The notes under the pieces were generated by a model, which searched no databases, was not told where the DNA came from, and saw only the letters and a program-made list of their open reading frames with translations. Below are positions 9,301 through 17,253 of a DNA stretch of 64,000 nt, piece after piece; position 1 is the stretch's first letter, and the number at the start of each line of letters is the position of its first letter. Source of the stretch: Bacillota bacterium (lineage in GTDB: Bacteria > Bacillota > Clostridia > Lachnospirales > Lachnospiraceae); assembly GCA_023392535.1 (NCBI GenBank), contig JAEVYY010000006.1, positions 5,711-69,710 of the forward strand, in the 5' to 3' direction. Made by a program: the position numbers and the translations under genes.

Positions 9301-9347
9301 ATGTGATTTGACAATATAATCTGTTCAATTATATCACAGAATCACAT
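9301..9347. promoter_or_regulatory. 47-bp interrupted palindrome, probable operator
   Basis: Outer arms ATGTGATT (9301-9308) and AATCACAT (9340-9347) and inner arms ATATAAT (9314-9320) and ATTATAT (9328-9334) share one centre of symmetry at 9324. It lies just upstream of the ribosome binding site of the small frameshifted gene, and its TATA-rich centre could hold the -10 element. This looks like a binding site for a dimeric or tetrameric repressor. Confidence 0.55.
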
Positions 9348-9410
9348 TAAAATACATAAAGCATTTCCGTAATTTTTCTCTAAAAATGAAAATTTAAAAT
9401 TCATCTTCAT

Positions 9411-10817
9411 TTATTTACACTCAATCTCAGTGCCATCCAGAAACGCTACCAGCAACTTCCCATTTTCAAACACCTTAATACAGTCCAATACTCTCAACAT
9501 AAAATTCGGATCCATATCCGCTTCCCCCACTGCCGCTTTCGACAATTTCCGAAAATCCTTCGCCCGATACACCTCCAACAAATCCCTACTCTTTTCCTGC
9601 CCCTCCCATTTCCGCAAAAAATATTCCTTATTCTCCAAAACCTCATTCCAGGCCATAGCAAATGCCTTTTCGAACGTACTCTCCTCTACATGTCGATTAG
9701 TACATCCCACAACTCCCTTCACCTTATACCGTTCGCTGCATTGCCATACCTTCCGGCTTTCTCCGTTACTGCTGCGCCATCCCTTCCTGGTAAACGCCTT
9801 ATTACACTCCCCGCATACAATCTTCGAAGCGAGAGGATTCTTCTCCGTATTATTAGAATAAGAATTGGTTCCGTGCTCCTCCAGATACCGCTTTCTTCTC
9901 TTAATCTCCAATTGCACACATTCCCAAATCCACGGTTCAATAATAGATTCATGGTCATCCTCAATATAGAATTTCTGTATTTCCCCCTGGTTTTGCACCC
10001 GTTTTTTTGTAAGGAAGTCCACAGTGTAACTCTTCTGCAGAATCGTATCGCCTTTATACTTTTCGTTTTCCAACATACTCTGCAGAGTTGTCACCTGCCA
10101 TTTCGTGCTGCCATCCCAATTAACAATACCTTCCCGCTCAAATATCCGCTTTATATAATCAACTGTTTTCCCACTTAGAAATTCACAGTAAAGCCGCTTT
10201 ACAATAACTGCCTGCTTGCGGTTAATTACTAGTTTCCCATCTTCATCAGTATCATAACCCAGAAATCGCTTCGTACTCATCTTATGCTGCCCCTTTTCGA
10301 ATCTCCTGCGGATTCCCCAAGTTGAATTCTCTGAAATAGACCGGCTCTCGTCCTGTGCCATTGAAGAAAGAATAGTAAGCAGAACCTCACCTTTAGCATC
10401 CAGAGTATTAATGTTTTCCTTTTCAAAAATGATTCCAATACCTAATTCTTTCAACTCCCTTACATTATTCAGGCAGTCGAGCGTATTCCTTGCAAACCGT
10501 GAAATGGACTTTGTAATAATCATATCAATCTTACCTGCCCGGCAGTCTGTTATCATACTTTTAAACTCATCCCTCTTTTTGGTATTGGTTGCTGAAATGC
10601 CCTCATCCGCATAAGTACCTGCATATTCATAAAGGGGATTCTCATTAATAAATGTGGTGTAATAATTCACCTGGTTCTCATAACTTAATAACTGTTCTTC
10701 TTGGGCGGTTGATACCCTGCAATACGCTGCCACCCGTAACTTCCGCACACTCTGGCCCATACTCTCGTCCGCTGATGAAATCTGCCTTGCGGGTATAACG
10801 GTAATGTTTCTTGCCAT
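9411..10817 (-). CDS. Large serine recombinase (third gene of a recombinase triad)
   Basis: 468 residues. The resolvase catalytic domain (about 27-175) has the nucleophile Ser36 in AYCRVSTAQ and the arginine signature SISRFARN. It is followed by the Recombinase domain (about 185-290) and a zinc-ribbon-like domain (CGECNKAF ... WQC ... GC). It should cut and rejoin DNA at attachment sites through a phosphoserine intermediate. AGAGGAGGTGAAC precedes the ATG at 10817, so the 140-bp overlap with the previous recombinase gene is real and both frames are coding there. It is GC-richer than the flanking restriction genes. It is the last of three same-strand recombinase genes and likely mobilises, or once mobilised, part of this island. 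Confidence 0.93.
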   Translation of the reverse strand: MARNITVIPARQISSADESMGQSVRKLRVAAYCRVSTAQEEQLLSYENQVNYYTTFINENPLYEYAGTYADEGISATNTKKRDEFKSMITDCRAGKIDMIITKSISRFARNTLDCLNNVRELKELGIGIIFEKENINTLDAKGEVLLTILSSMAQDESRSISENSTWGIRRRFEKGQHKMSTKRFLGYDTDEDGKLVINRKQAVIVKRLYCEFLSGKTVDYIKRIFEREGIVNWDGSTKWQVTTLQSMLENEKYKGDTILQKSYTVDFLTKKRVQNQGEIQKFYIEDDHESIIEPWIWECVQLEIKRRKRYLEEHGTNSYSNNTEKNPLASKIVCGECNKAFTRKGWRSSNGESRKVWQCSERYKVKGVVGCTNRHVEESTFEKAFAMAWNEVLENKEYFLRKWEGQEKSRDLLEVYRAKDFRKLSKAAVGEADMDPNFMLRVLDCIKVFENGKLLVAFLDGTEIECK

Positions 10818-11958
10818 GTATGTTCACCTCCTCTACCACTGTTGGCTCTGTAATGTTCTGCTTTATGACCTCTGTATTATCCACCCGCACTCCCAGACAG
10901 GCTTGTTTCCCCTCTTTAATGTAAGTGCTGCACAGCCACTGAATCTTTCCTTTATATACCATTCTGCGCCTGAGATTCTTTTCGCAATATGGGCAAATCA
11001 GCATTCCGCTCAGCGGATATCGGTTGTGATACTTCTCAGTACCGTCAGCAGCAATATTCCGCTCCTTCTTCCGGCGTTCCCGCTCCGCCTGTACCTGGTT
11101 CCATTTCTCCTCACTCACGATAGCCGGGTGGTTATCTGTGATGTAGTAGCTCTGTACTTCCCCGCGGTTTAGCCTTGACTGGTTCCTCTTATTCTCTGGT
11201 GTGAAGTATTTCTGCAGGTGATAGTCTCCTTTGTACTTTTCATTGGTCAGCACCCCATTTACCGTGCTTTCATTCCATTCCGCATCGGTCACGGTCTTTA
11301 CTCCCAGAAAATTCATCAGGCTTTTCAGTCTGGAATTTCCCAATCCGAACAAGGTTATGTCATAAAGAAAATCCACTACTAATGCCTCTTTCTGGTTAAT
11401 GACCAGTCCACCATACTCATCCTTGTCATATCCTAGGAACCGCTCGGTATTAATCATGATTTCTCCCTGCTCAAACTTCTTTTTAATGGTCCACTTGTTG
11501 TTCTCGCTCATACTCCGGCTTTCTTCCTGGGCAAAAGAAGCAAGGACGGCAAGCATCATCTCACCGTCCCCAGAAAGGGTGTTGATATTCTGTTCCTCAA
11601 AAAAAATACCGACACCCAGTTCTTTCAGCTCTCTTGCAACTTTCAGAACGGTGACGGTATTTCTCGCAAATCTCGATATTGACTTTGTTATGATTAAATC
11701 GATTTCCCCTGCCCTTGCTTTTCCCAGCATTTTCTGGAACTTTGGCCGGCTCTCGCAGTAGCCAGAGATTCCCTGGTCGGCATAAACTCCGGCAAACTCA
11801 TACTCTGGATTAGAAGTAATCAGGCGCTCATAGGTATCTGTCTGATTTTCCAGAGAGTCCTCCTGTCTTCTGCTGTCTGAAGATACCCTTGCATAAGCAC
11901 ATACACGCTTTTTCTTTTGTGACACTTGAAAAACAGGTTCTAATATCCGGATTTTCAT
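10678..11958 (-). CDS. Large serine recombinase (second gene of the triad)
   Basis: 426 residues from the ATG at 11958, whose first bases overlap the stop of the preceding gene as ATGA (translational coupling). The catalytic domain has Ser26 in AYARVSSDS and the arginines of SISRFARN. A Recombinase domain and a four-cysteine zinc ribbon (CPYC ... WLCSTY ... QAC) follow. The C-terminal tail after the ribbon (RYTRKADFISGREYG and onward) shares DNA with the start of the next gene. Two complete large recombinases of different sequence in one operon suggest a heteromeric or two-partner system, comparable in layout to ccrA/ccrB of SCC elements. That comparison is by arrangement, not by sequence match. 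Confidence 0.93.
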   Translation of the reverse strand: MKIRILEPVFQVSQKKKRVCAYARVSSDSRRQEDSLENQTDTYERLITSNPEYEFAGVYADQGISGYCESRPKFQKMLGKARAGEIDLIITKSISRFARNTVTVLKVARELKELGVGIFFEEQNINTLSGDGEMMLAVLASFAQEESRSMSENNKWTIKKKFEQGEIMINTERFLGYDKDEYGGLVINQKEALVVDFLYDITLFGLGNSRLKSLMNFLGVKTVTDAEWNESTVNGVLTNEKYKGDYHLQKYFTPENKRNQSRLNRGEVQSYYITDNHPAIVSEEKWNQVQAERERRKKERNIAADGTEKYHNRYPLSGMLICPYCEKNLRRRMVYKGKIQWLCSTYIKEGKQACLGVRVDNTEVIKQNITEPTVVEEVNIHGKKHYRYTRKADFISGREYGPECAEVTGGSVLQGINRPRRTVIKL

Positions 11959-12365
11959 GGGCAATCACTTCCTTCAAAATAATCCCGGACAAACTGCTGA
12001 ATCCGTTTATATATGGGTTCAGCATCTTCTGATCCACGAGTGCAGATGACCTCCACACTATTTTCCTTACATACTTCCATAAATTCCATAAACTGTTTCC
12101 AATCCCTTGCAAGGGTATCTGCCTTCATCGTCACCACCGCATCCCACTTACCAGCCTGAATCTCCGACTTTAATTGGAGGAACTTTTTCCGATTTGGATT
12201 TGTGCCAGAATCTACTTCAAAGAATAATGTCATTTTCCAGTTCGCTGCTCCGTATCTTCCATCAAGCGTTTTCTGAATTACTTTCAGAAACTGCGTATAA
12301 TCATGGTTACTATGATTCATTCTACAGTAAAATGCTATTTGTTTTGCCTTACCTATAACTACCAT
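11955..12365 (-). CDS. Resolvase-domain-only protein, probably catalytically inactive (first gene of the triad)
   Basis: 136 residues with a good AAAGGAGT site. The fold follows the resolvase N-terminal domain: IAFYCRMN aligns with AYCRVS of its neighbours, and DAVVTMKADTLARD aligns with the DMIITKSISRFARN block. The position of the catalytic serine is Asn17, and one of the two arginines of the SRFAR signature is missing (TLAR). There is no Recombinase or zinc-ribbon domain. It therefore cannot cut DNA by the known mechanism and more likely acts as a partner, directionality or regulatory subunit for the two large recombinases translated after it. The three genes form one transcript. Confidence 0.75.
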   Translation of the reverse strand: MVVIGKAKQIAFYCRMNHSNHDYTQFLKVIQKTLDGRYGAANWKMTLFFEVDSGTNPNRKKFLQLKSEIQAGKWDAVVTMKADTLARDWKQFMEFMEVCKENSVEVICTRGSEDAEPIYKRIQQFVRDYFEGSDCP

Positions 12366-12470
12366 AATAATAAGAACTCCTTTCGTTTTTTGGTAGTCTA
12401 TTAATCACTCTGAACCGTTATAAAGTCAAGCAATCCAGCGGTTTTCACCTTACAAAATCAATACTTTATA

Positions 12471-12507
12471 AAAGCTCAAAAAAAGACCAGACTTTTTTGT
12501 CTGATCT
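12471..12507 (-). terminator. Rho-independent terminator after the XRE/ImmA gene
   Basis: Minus strand: AGATCAGAC, A6 loop, GTCTGGTCT and a run of seven T. It lies 19 bases past the stop at 12526. This separates the regulator transcript from the recombinase triad. Confidence 0.85.
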
Positions 12508-12525
12508 TCTTTCACGCAAATTTTA

Positions 12526-13716
12526 TTACGGATTATTATTCCGCAACTGTAATATCGGAACTACCTTTTCCTCCACTCGTAAGGTATCCGAGTGTAAATG
12601 AAGAAGATCCTCTATATCGTCAGAATATAAATTCACCCCATTATACCGAAATACTTCCAATATTTCCTTTGCTGTTAACACATTCTGCTCGATTAATAAA
12701 TCAATTGCCCCCTGAAATATATTTTCATTTAAAGAATAAGATACATCTCCTGGTTCCTTTTGTCTCCATCCATTTTTTGAAACTTGACGCATCATATACT
12801 GATACTGATTATCTGATATAACTCCCAATTGATGAGCCCTATACATCATAGCTTGAATTGAAACTTTCCATTTTTTTTTCATAAACTGATAATACTGCAA
12901 GTCCGTTGGATATGCCGCAACATCTTTTTTAAAACTATTTCTTGGTAATAATAAGGCGCTTGCAAACATATTGGCCTGTCTTTCTCGGGCTTTAAATTCA
13001 TCCTTAGTTATTGCCTCAAGATCTTCACTCCATGGATGCAGTAATATATGCCCCAATTCATGAGCCATATCAAACCGTATTCTTCCTTCGGGTCTGCTTC
13101 CTAGTGCAACAGCAATAAAATAAATATTTTTCCCTTCTACTATTGTTCTTTGACTAAAAGCATCTATTTTATCTTCATTTGTATTAAAACCAGTAACAAT
13201 AATACCATTCTTCTCTAAAAGATATTGCAAATCTTTAATTGGCTCGTCACCAATTCCCCAATATTCTCTGACCTGTTGAGCAATACCCTCTATTTCTTTT
13301 ATTGCTTCCTCACTTTCACATTCAAAAACATCATCATAGCCTTCAAAATCAACACTAGGTAAATTCATTATCGGAAAAGAAATGTATTCTAATAAGATCT
13401 CATACATTTTCGCCACATATTCTAGCTTTATACTTTGTGCTGTCCTGTCTTTCTTATTGGCACTGGCAAGAGAACGAAAATATGTTGTTTCTGTTTTTGC
13501 TACATAATTATCTGTTTGAAAGAAATAATCATAAGGAAATTTTAATTCTGCCGCTAAAAGCCTGACTCTCATGTGATCTGGCACATTGTTACCATTTTCA
13601 TATAAAGAGATTGATTGTTTACTTATTTCTGTCCTTTTGGCTAGCTCTGTAAGCGTCAATCCTCTATACATTCTGGCATTTTTTAATCTTTCACCGTAAA
13701 ATTTCTTTTCTATCAT
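12526..13716 (-). CDS. XRE-family HTH/ImmA-IrrE metallopeptidase fusion
   Basis: 396 residues. An N-terminal XRE helix-turn-helix (about 8-62; LTELAKRTEISKQSISLYE) is followed by a linker and an ImmA/IrrE zinc-peptidase domain with HELGH at 219-223 and the downstream glutamate region ERQANMFASALLLP. Proteins of this build (COG2856 type) either cleave a partner repressor, as ImmA does in ICEBs1, or act as antitoxins for an adjacent toxin. The start has AGGAGATG before it. The gene lies 26 bp downstream of the 248-residue partner gene on the same strand, so the two form an operon. The catalytic residues are intact. Confidence 0.9.
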   Translation of the reverse strand: MIEKKFYGERLKNARMYRGLTLTELAKRTEISKQSISLYENGNNVPDHMRVRLLAAELKFPYDYFFQTDNYVAKTETTYFRSLASANKKDRTAQSIKLEYVAKMYEILLEYISFPIMNLPSVDFEGYDDVFECESEEAIKEIEGIAQQVREYWGIGDEPIKDLQYLLEKNGIIVTGFNTNEDKIDAFSQRTIVEGKNIYFIAVALGSRPEGRIRFDMAHELGHILLHPWSEDLEAITKDEFKARERQANMFASALLLPRNSFKKDVAAYPTDLQYYQFMKKKWKVSIQAMMYRAHQLGVISDNQYQYMMRQVSKNGWRQKEPGDVSYSLNENIFQGAIDLLIEQNVLTAKEILEVFRYNGVNLYSDDIEDLLHLHSDTLRVEEKVVPILQLRNNNP

Positions 13717-13742
13717 TTTTGCATCTCCTGAACTTAATATTT

Positions 13743-14489
13743 TCAGGCCTTTTTCTCTACCTCACGAAGTTTTGGCTTCAATCCACTCTTAATAGCCACT
13801 AAGCCTTGCTTATTTTCTTTATTTTCTTCGTCAGTCTCTTCTGCAGGCCCAACATCTGTCAGCCGAGCAAAATCCGGCTTTATGTATTGCATAAGAGATG
13901 TCTCATCTACAACATTAAAGTCTTTATCCAGAAACTTTAATGTAATACTTTGAATTTCCCCGTGATCTGCTTTATAAGCAACTATATAATGCTTGTAATC
14001 TTCATTTTTATCAATTAGTCCTTGACTAATTGTTTCAAAATCTTCTTCTAAAACGTCCGTATCAAAAATAGTGATTCCAAAATCCTGTAATGTCATCTGC
14101 CTTTGTTTTGCAATACAATCCCCGTTTTCTACAAACAGTACTGAATGTAAATAATGAGGATTTTCCCTATTTTTCTTTCTAGGTACAGTTAATAGTGTTC
14201 CTTCCGTCATGATAGAATAAGTTATATGATTCTTTCGGTCAATAACCATTCTTCCTGACCATCCATATCTCTGAAACGGAATTAAATCTATTTCATCTTT
14301 TACCACATGATTTCTGAGATTGGTATTAATATTATCTCCTCTGAGAAGTATAATGGCATTATTAGTTTCACGATGATTTTCTCTTAAATATTGTGTTTGG
14401 TCTTCTCCAATGGCTTTATCTATGCAATAAACAATTTTTCTAAGTAAACTTTCGTTAAGTAAGATGTGTGTATTTCGATGTTCGTCCAA
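13743..14489 (-). CDS. Unknown protein paired with the XRE/ImmA regulator
   Basis: 248 residues starting at TTG (14489) behind AGGAGG. No clear catalytic motif is visible. The protein is mixed alpha/beta with LIPFQRYGWSGRMVIDRKNH near residue 75, a hydrophobic central part and an acidic, lysine-rich tail (EETDEENKENKQG). Conserved proteins of this size next to XRE-ImmA genes are known in phages and genomic islands (possibly the DUF5986 group, from memory and not confirmed). Its position as first gene of a two-gene operon under a palindromic operator fits either a toxin or a substrate controlled by the downstream metallopeptidase. This is inference from context. Confidence 0.55.
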   Translation of the reverse strand: MDEHRNTHILLNESLLRKIVYCIDKAIGEDQTQYLRENHRETNNAIILLRGDNINTNLRNHVVKDEIDLIPFQRYGWSGRMVIDRKNHITYSIMTEGTLLTVPRKKNRENPHYLHSVLFVENGDCIAKQRQMTLQDFGITIFDTDVLEEDFETISQGLIDKNEDYKHYIVAYKADHGEIQSITLKFLDKDFNVVDETSLMQYIKPDFARLTDVGPAEETDEENKENKQGLVAIKSGLKPKLREVEKKA

Positions 14490-14518
14490 TAAAGTTTCCT
14501 CCTATGTTTATTATGTAT

Positions 14519-14556
14519 TGTATTTTTACATAAATACATTGTTTTGTCAAGTATGT
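14519..14556 (-). promoter_or_regulatory. Promoter/operator of the XRE/ImmA operon
   Basis: Minus strand TTGACA (14551-14556) is followed by a palindrome TGTATTT-N6-AAATACA (14519-14538 on the plus strand reads TGTATTTTTACATAAATACA) covering the expected -10 area. An XRE dimer could bind here and repress its own operon. The -10 hexamer itself is not clear. Confidence 0.45.
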
Positions 14557-14580
14557 TTTATTACAATTCATTTTTTGTCT

Positions 14581-14608
14581 AATGGAGAAAGCAAGAACTT
14601 TCTCCATT
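14581..14608. terminator. Hairpin directly after the amidase stop
   Basis: Perfect 11-bp arms AATGGAGAAAG and CTTTCTCCATT with a 6-base loop. The T5 tract lies on the plus-strand side (CAGATTTTT), so as a canonical terminator it would act on plus-strand transcription. On the minus strand it directly follows the amidase stop without a T tract. Confidence 0.5.
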
Positions 14609-15375
14609 CAGATTTTTATAGTGTAATCCAAGTAAATCCACCCGTCCCGGTTCTTCTTATAGGACTTCAACAGTCCCCATTTTGCGGCTCCCTGCCCCGC
14701 AGATTCCGCTACGATGGTAAAGACGCCAATTCCTGTAAAACCCGGCTGTTTTCCGTAATTTGTTCCGGGACCTTTGCGGATATGCAAATTTGGGATCGAC
14801 ACCTTTACCCCATAGGAGTCAAAAGGCAGGCTTCCTATAAACTGTACATACTTCTTTTTATAGGGAGAATCAATCTCATTATCACCAGAACCACCGCTCT
14901 GAATCTGCCGCTTGAGCTCTTCCCACATGCCCTTCGCCCGGATTTGTGACGGGCAATTCTTGGCACACACATCATAGTGCTGTAATACCCGTTCAGCCGG
15001 AATCCTAGTTTCTTCCATCAACTGACGAACAAATGCCACAGTATTTGCAAACGCCTTATTAAAATAATACCCTGCCTGCATACACATTTCCACGCCGATA
15101 CTATTCTTGTTGTTCACGGTTCCAAACAGCCGCCCGCCATAATTTGCCCCTACATGCCAGCACCCATGGTCATTGGAAGCTGCCTGGTACACTGTGTCAC
15201 CATCATCCATATAATAATGGACGGAGGTGCTTAAGTTCCTATTAAACTGTGCTTTGGCATGAGACAGGGCATCTGCTCCGGCACGGAAATTGTCAGTATT
15301 GTGGATTACGATATACTGCGGATTATTTCTGCTGTAAGTGTTATTAGATGACACATAACTCCTATTTACCTTCAT
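14608..15375 (-). CDS. Phage endolysin: N-acetylmuramoyl-L-alanine amidase with SH3-like C-terminus
   Basis: 255 residues. The Amidase_2 (PGRP-like) domain spans about 18-155, with zinc ligands His25 (IVIHNT), His133 (QHYD) and Cys141 (KNCPSQ) and a conserved Glu (SIGVEM). A Ser/Gly linker (GGSGDNE) joins it to a C-terminal SH3-like wall-binding domain (about 185-255; LHIRKGPGTNYG, GWIYLDY). It hydrolyses the amide bond between muramic acid and the stem peptide for host lysis. The start overlaps the holin stop by 14 bp, the usual holin-endolysin cassette. Base composition is visibly GC-richer than the chromosome around it. Confidence 0.93.
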   Translation of the reverse strand: MKVNRSYVSSNNTYSRNNPQYIVIHNTDNFRAGADALSHAKAQFNRNLSTSVHYYMDDGDTVYQAASNDHGCWHVGANYGGRLFGTVNNKNSIGVEMCMQAGYYFNKAFANTVAFVRQLMEETRIPAERVLQHYDVCAKNCPSQIRAKGMWEELKRQIQSGGSGDNEIDSPYKKKYVQFIGSLPFDSYGVKVSIPNLHIRKGPGTNYGKQPGFTGIGVFTIVAESAGQGAAKWGLLKSYKKNRDGWIYLDYTIKI

Positions 15376-15775
15376 GGTCTTCTTTCTCCTTCAACTGCTC
15401 CAGAACATCCTTCATCTTCTTAGGAATGGGAAGTCCAATCAAAGCGGCATTTTCCAAAATAGAAATCCCCTCATTGGACAGATAGAAGAAAATCATGGTT
15501 GTCCGCAGGACGCTTCCGTTCTGAATCACATAACTGTCAATGATATGTGCCACCGCCACCAGTGAAAAAATCACCACCTTCTTGAAAATCCCACGGAAAC
15601 CAATCTGACTGGAAAGTTCCTTATTCAAAATCCCAACCATCACTCCGGTCATATAATCCACTACAACAAAAACAATCAATGCATACAAAAACCCGTCAAA
15701 ACCGCCCAGTACTGCTCCAAGTGAGCCGCCCATGGCGGCAAAAACATACTGCATCGTGTTTGCAACATCCTTCAT
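15362..15775 (-). CDS. Phage holin (toxin secretion/phage lysis family)
   Basis: 137 residues, about the family's usual length. It has hydrophobic segments at about 9-28, 29-48, 66-84 and 90-108 and a charged, lysine/glutamate-rich C-terminus (KKMKDVLEQLKEKEDHEGK). The motif VVDYMTGVMVGILNKELSS is typical of the phage_holin_4 group. It forms membrane holes that let the downstream amidase reach the wall. Translationally coupled to the amidase. Confidence 0.92.
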   Translation of the reverse strand: MKDVANTMQYVFAAMGGSLGAVLGGFDGFLYALIVFVVVDYMTGVMVGILNKELSSQIGFRGIFKKVVIFSLVAVAHIIDSYVIQNGSVLRTTMIFFYLSNEGISILENAALIGLPIPKKMKDVLEQLKEKEDHEGK

Positions 15776-15803
15776 CGTATTGCCCTCCTTTTATTTTTCT
15801 GCG

Positions 15804-15829
15804 CAAAAAAGGCAGCCCGAAAGCTGCCA
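15804..15829 (-). terminator. Rho-independent terminator after the tail-associated gene
   Basis: Minus strand GGCAGC-TTTCGG-GCTGCC followed by T6. It lies between the stop at 15852 and the holin start and would uncouple lysis genes from structural genes unless read through. Confidence 0.85.
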
Positions 15830-15851
15830 ATTACTGTGTAATGACATATTT

Positions 15852-17243
15852 TCATTCCTGTGTCAATGTGTACGTTATCTTCATGGTTTTATCTACTGTC
15901 TTCACCACTGCCGAAGACAGATTATTAATAGATGCCAGATAAGGTGTCAGCAGGTACATGGTCCGGTATTCGGAACCGTAGCTTCCACCCCAGCCCAGCA
16001 GGAAGTTTTTGTACTGGAACAGTGGCGTTACCGCATCATTCAGCCTCGCGCTCCCCTGGGTTTGGATAACCTTGTCATCAATCGTAATCTGGAAATCACC
16101 TCCTATAATCAAATTACCAATCAGAATCATATAAACCTCACAGGTCCCTTTGTCACAAAGCGGTTTCCATTTGGAAGTGAACCATAAATTAATCAATGTT
16201 ACATCAGAAGAATTCGCCGTATTAATCTTATATACACCTTCTTTATTATCTGCCATAACATACAGATATCCCTTCCGCATACAGCATTTCAAAACCCGTT
16301 CCGGGTAAGAACCGCTCTCGTCCCGGTTTCCCACATCTATGAGCATTGCATTGGAAAGTATCCATTCCCCCTCCGTTATGGAATAATCAGTCTTTGAGAT
16401 TTTTACCCACACTATGGCAGCATTGCCGGAGGAATTTCCCTCATTGGAAAATCCGTACCAGTAGCCATCCGCACCATCTAAAAATTCTCCATAGAGCGTA
16501 TACTTTCCTAAAAAACGGAAAGTGGTGGTCTGGATTACTTGATCCTCTAATACCGTATAAGTCGTATCATCCAGTTTCTCGTTCAGTTTGATACTGAAAA
16601 TGGGGACACGGACTTTACGGATCCGAACAGCAGAATCCTGATAAGTAATCGAGTAAAGCAGGTCATTCTCAAAATCCACTTCCACAGTTTCAAACAGCAC
16701 TAACTGCTTTTCATTGGACAGACTGCCGATATCCACACTCTTTAACTGCAAAAAGGTAGCGCTGTCATCTATCAGGCTTCCATAGGCATTTGTCCCGCCC
16801 TGCGCACTGGTCAATGCTGCTGCCGCTATGGTTCCATTCCCCTGGCTTGGTGTGAATTCCCATACGAACTTATAACCATTCTCCAGCGTCTTACTCTCCG
16901 TCAGATTCAAACTTCCCCTTGCCACATTTGCCGTGGAATTCACTTTGTTGGAAGCATAGGAAACCGGCAGATTATCCGATGAGGAATAGATATTATCTGC
17001 CTTCTCGTCCAGTGCTTTGGAAAACAGCAGAATTCCTCCAATCATATTTGGACAGATGGGAAGTAATCCTTTATTCCATTCAATCCCGTCAATGCTGGCT
17101 GCTGCCTCATAAAAAACACCCAGCGGATTCAAACCAAAGATGTGATTCACGGCATTGGTAATCATGTTTTCCTCTGCTACTGTTTCCACTTCCCCGGTAT
17201 ATACATTCGTAAGTTCCAATGTCATCGTTCCTTTTAACTTCAT
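15852..17243 (-). CDS. Prophage tail-associated structural protein
   Basis: About 463 residues from the ATG at 17243, preceded by AAGGAGG; upstream in-frame codons belong to the end of the previous gene. The sequence is beta-rich with repeated Gly/Ser/Asn turns and no signal peptide or enzyme motif. It opens with TMTLELTNVYTGEVETVAEE and NHIFGLNPLG, a pattern I associate with uncharacterised clostridial prophage proteins near the lysis module. Placement between the tail gene and the holin fits a tail fibre, receptor-binding or baseplate accessory protein. Assignment is by context. Confidence 0.6.
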   Translation of the reverse strand: MKLKGTMTLELTNVYTGEVETVAEENMITNAVNHIFGLNPLGVFYEAAASIDGIEWNKGLLPICPNMIGGILLFSKALDEKADNIYSSSDNLPVSYASNKVNSTANVARGSLNLTESKTLENGYKFVWEFTPSQGNGTIAAAALTSAQGGTNAYGSLIDDSATFLQLKSVDIGSLSNEKQLVLFETVEVDFENDLLYSITYQDSAVRIRKVRVPIFSIKLNEKLDDTTYTVLEDQVIQTTTFRFLGKYTLYGEFLDGADGYWYGFSNEGNSSGNAAIVWVKISKTDYSITEGEWILSNAMLIDVGNRDESGSYPERVLKCCMRKGYLYVMADNKEGVYKINTANSSDVTLINLWFTSKWKPLCDKGTCEVYMILIGNLIIGGDFQITIDDKVIQTQGSARLNDAVTPLFQYKNFLLGWGGSYGSEYRTMYLLTPYLASINNLSSAVVKTVDKTMKITYTLTQE

Positions 17244-17253
17244 TACAACCTCC

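Noticed and set aside
9430..10178. Plus-strand frames of over 140 codons opposite the recombinase gene
   Set aside because: Shadow frames of a clearly conserved serine recombinase on the minus strand; no ribosome sites or recognisable domains.
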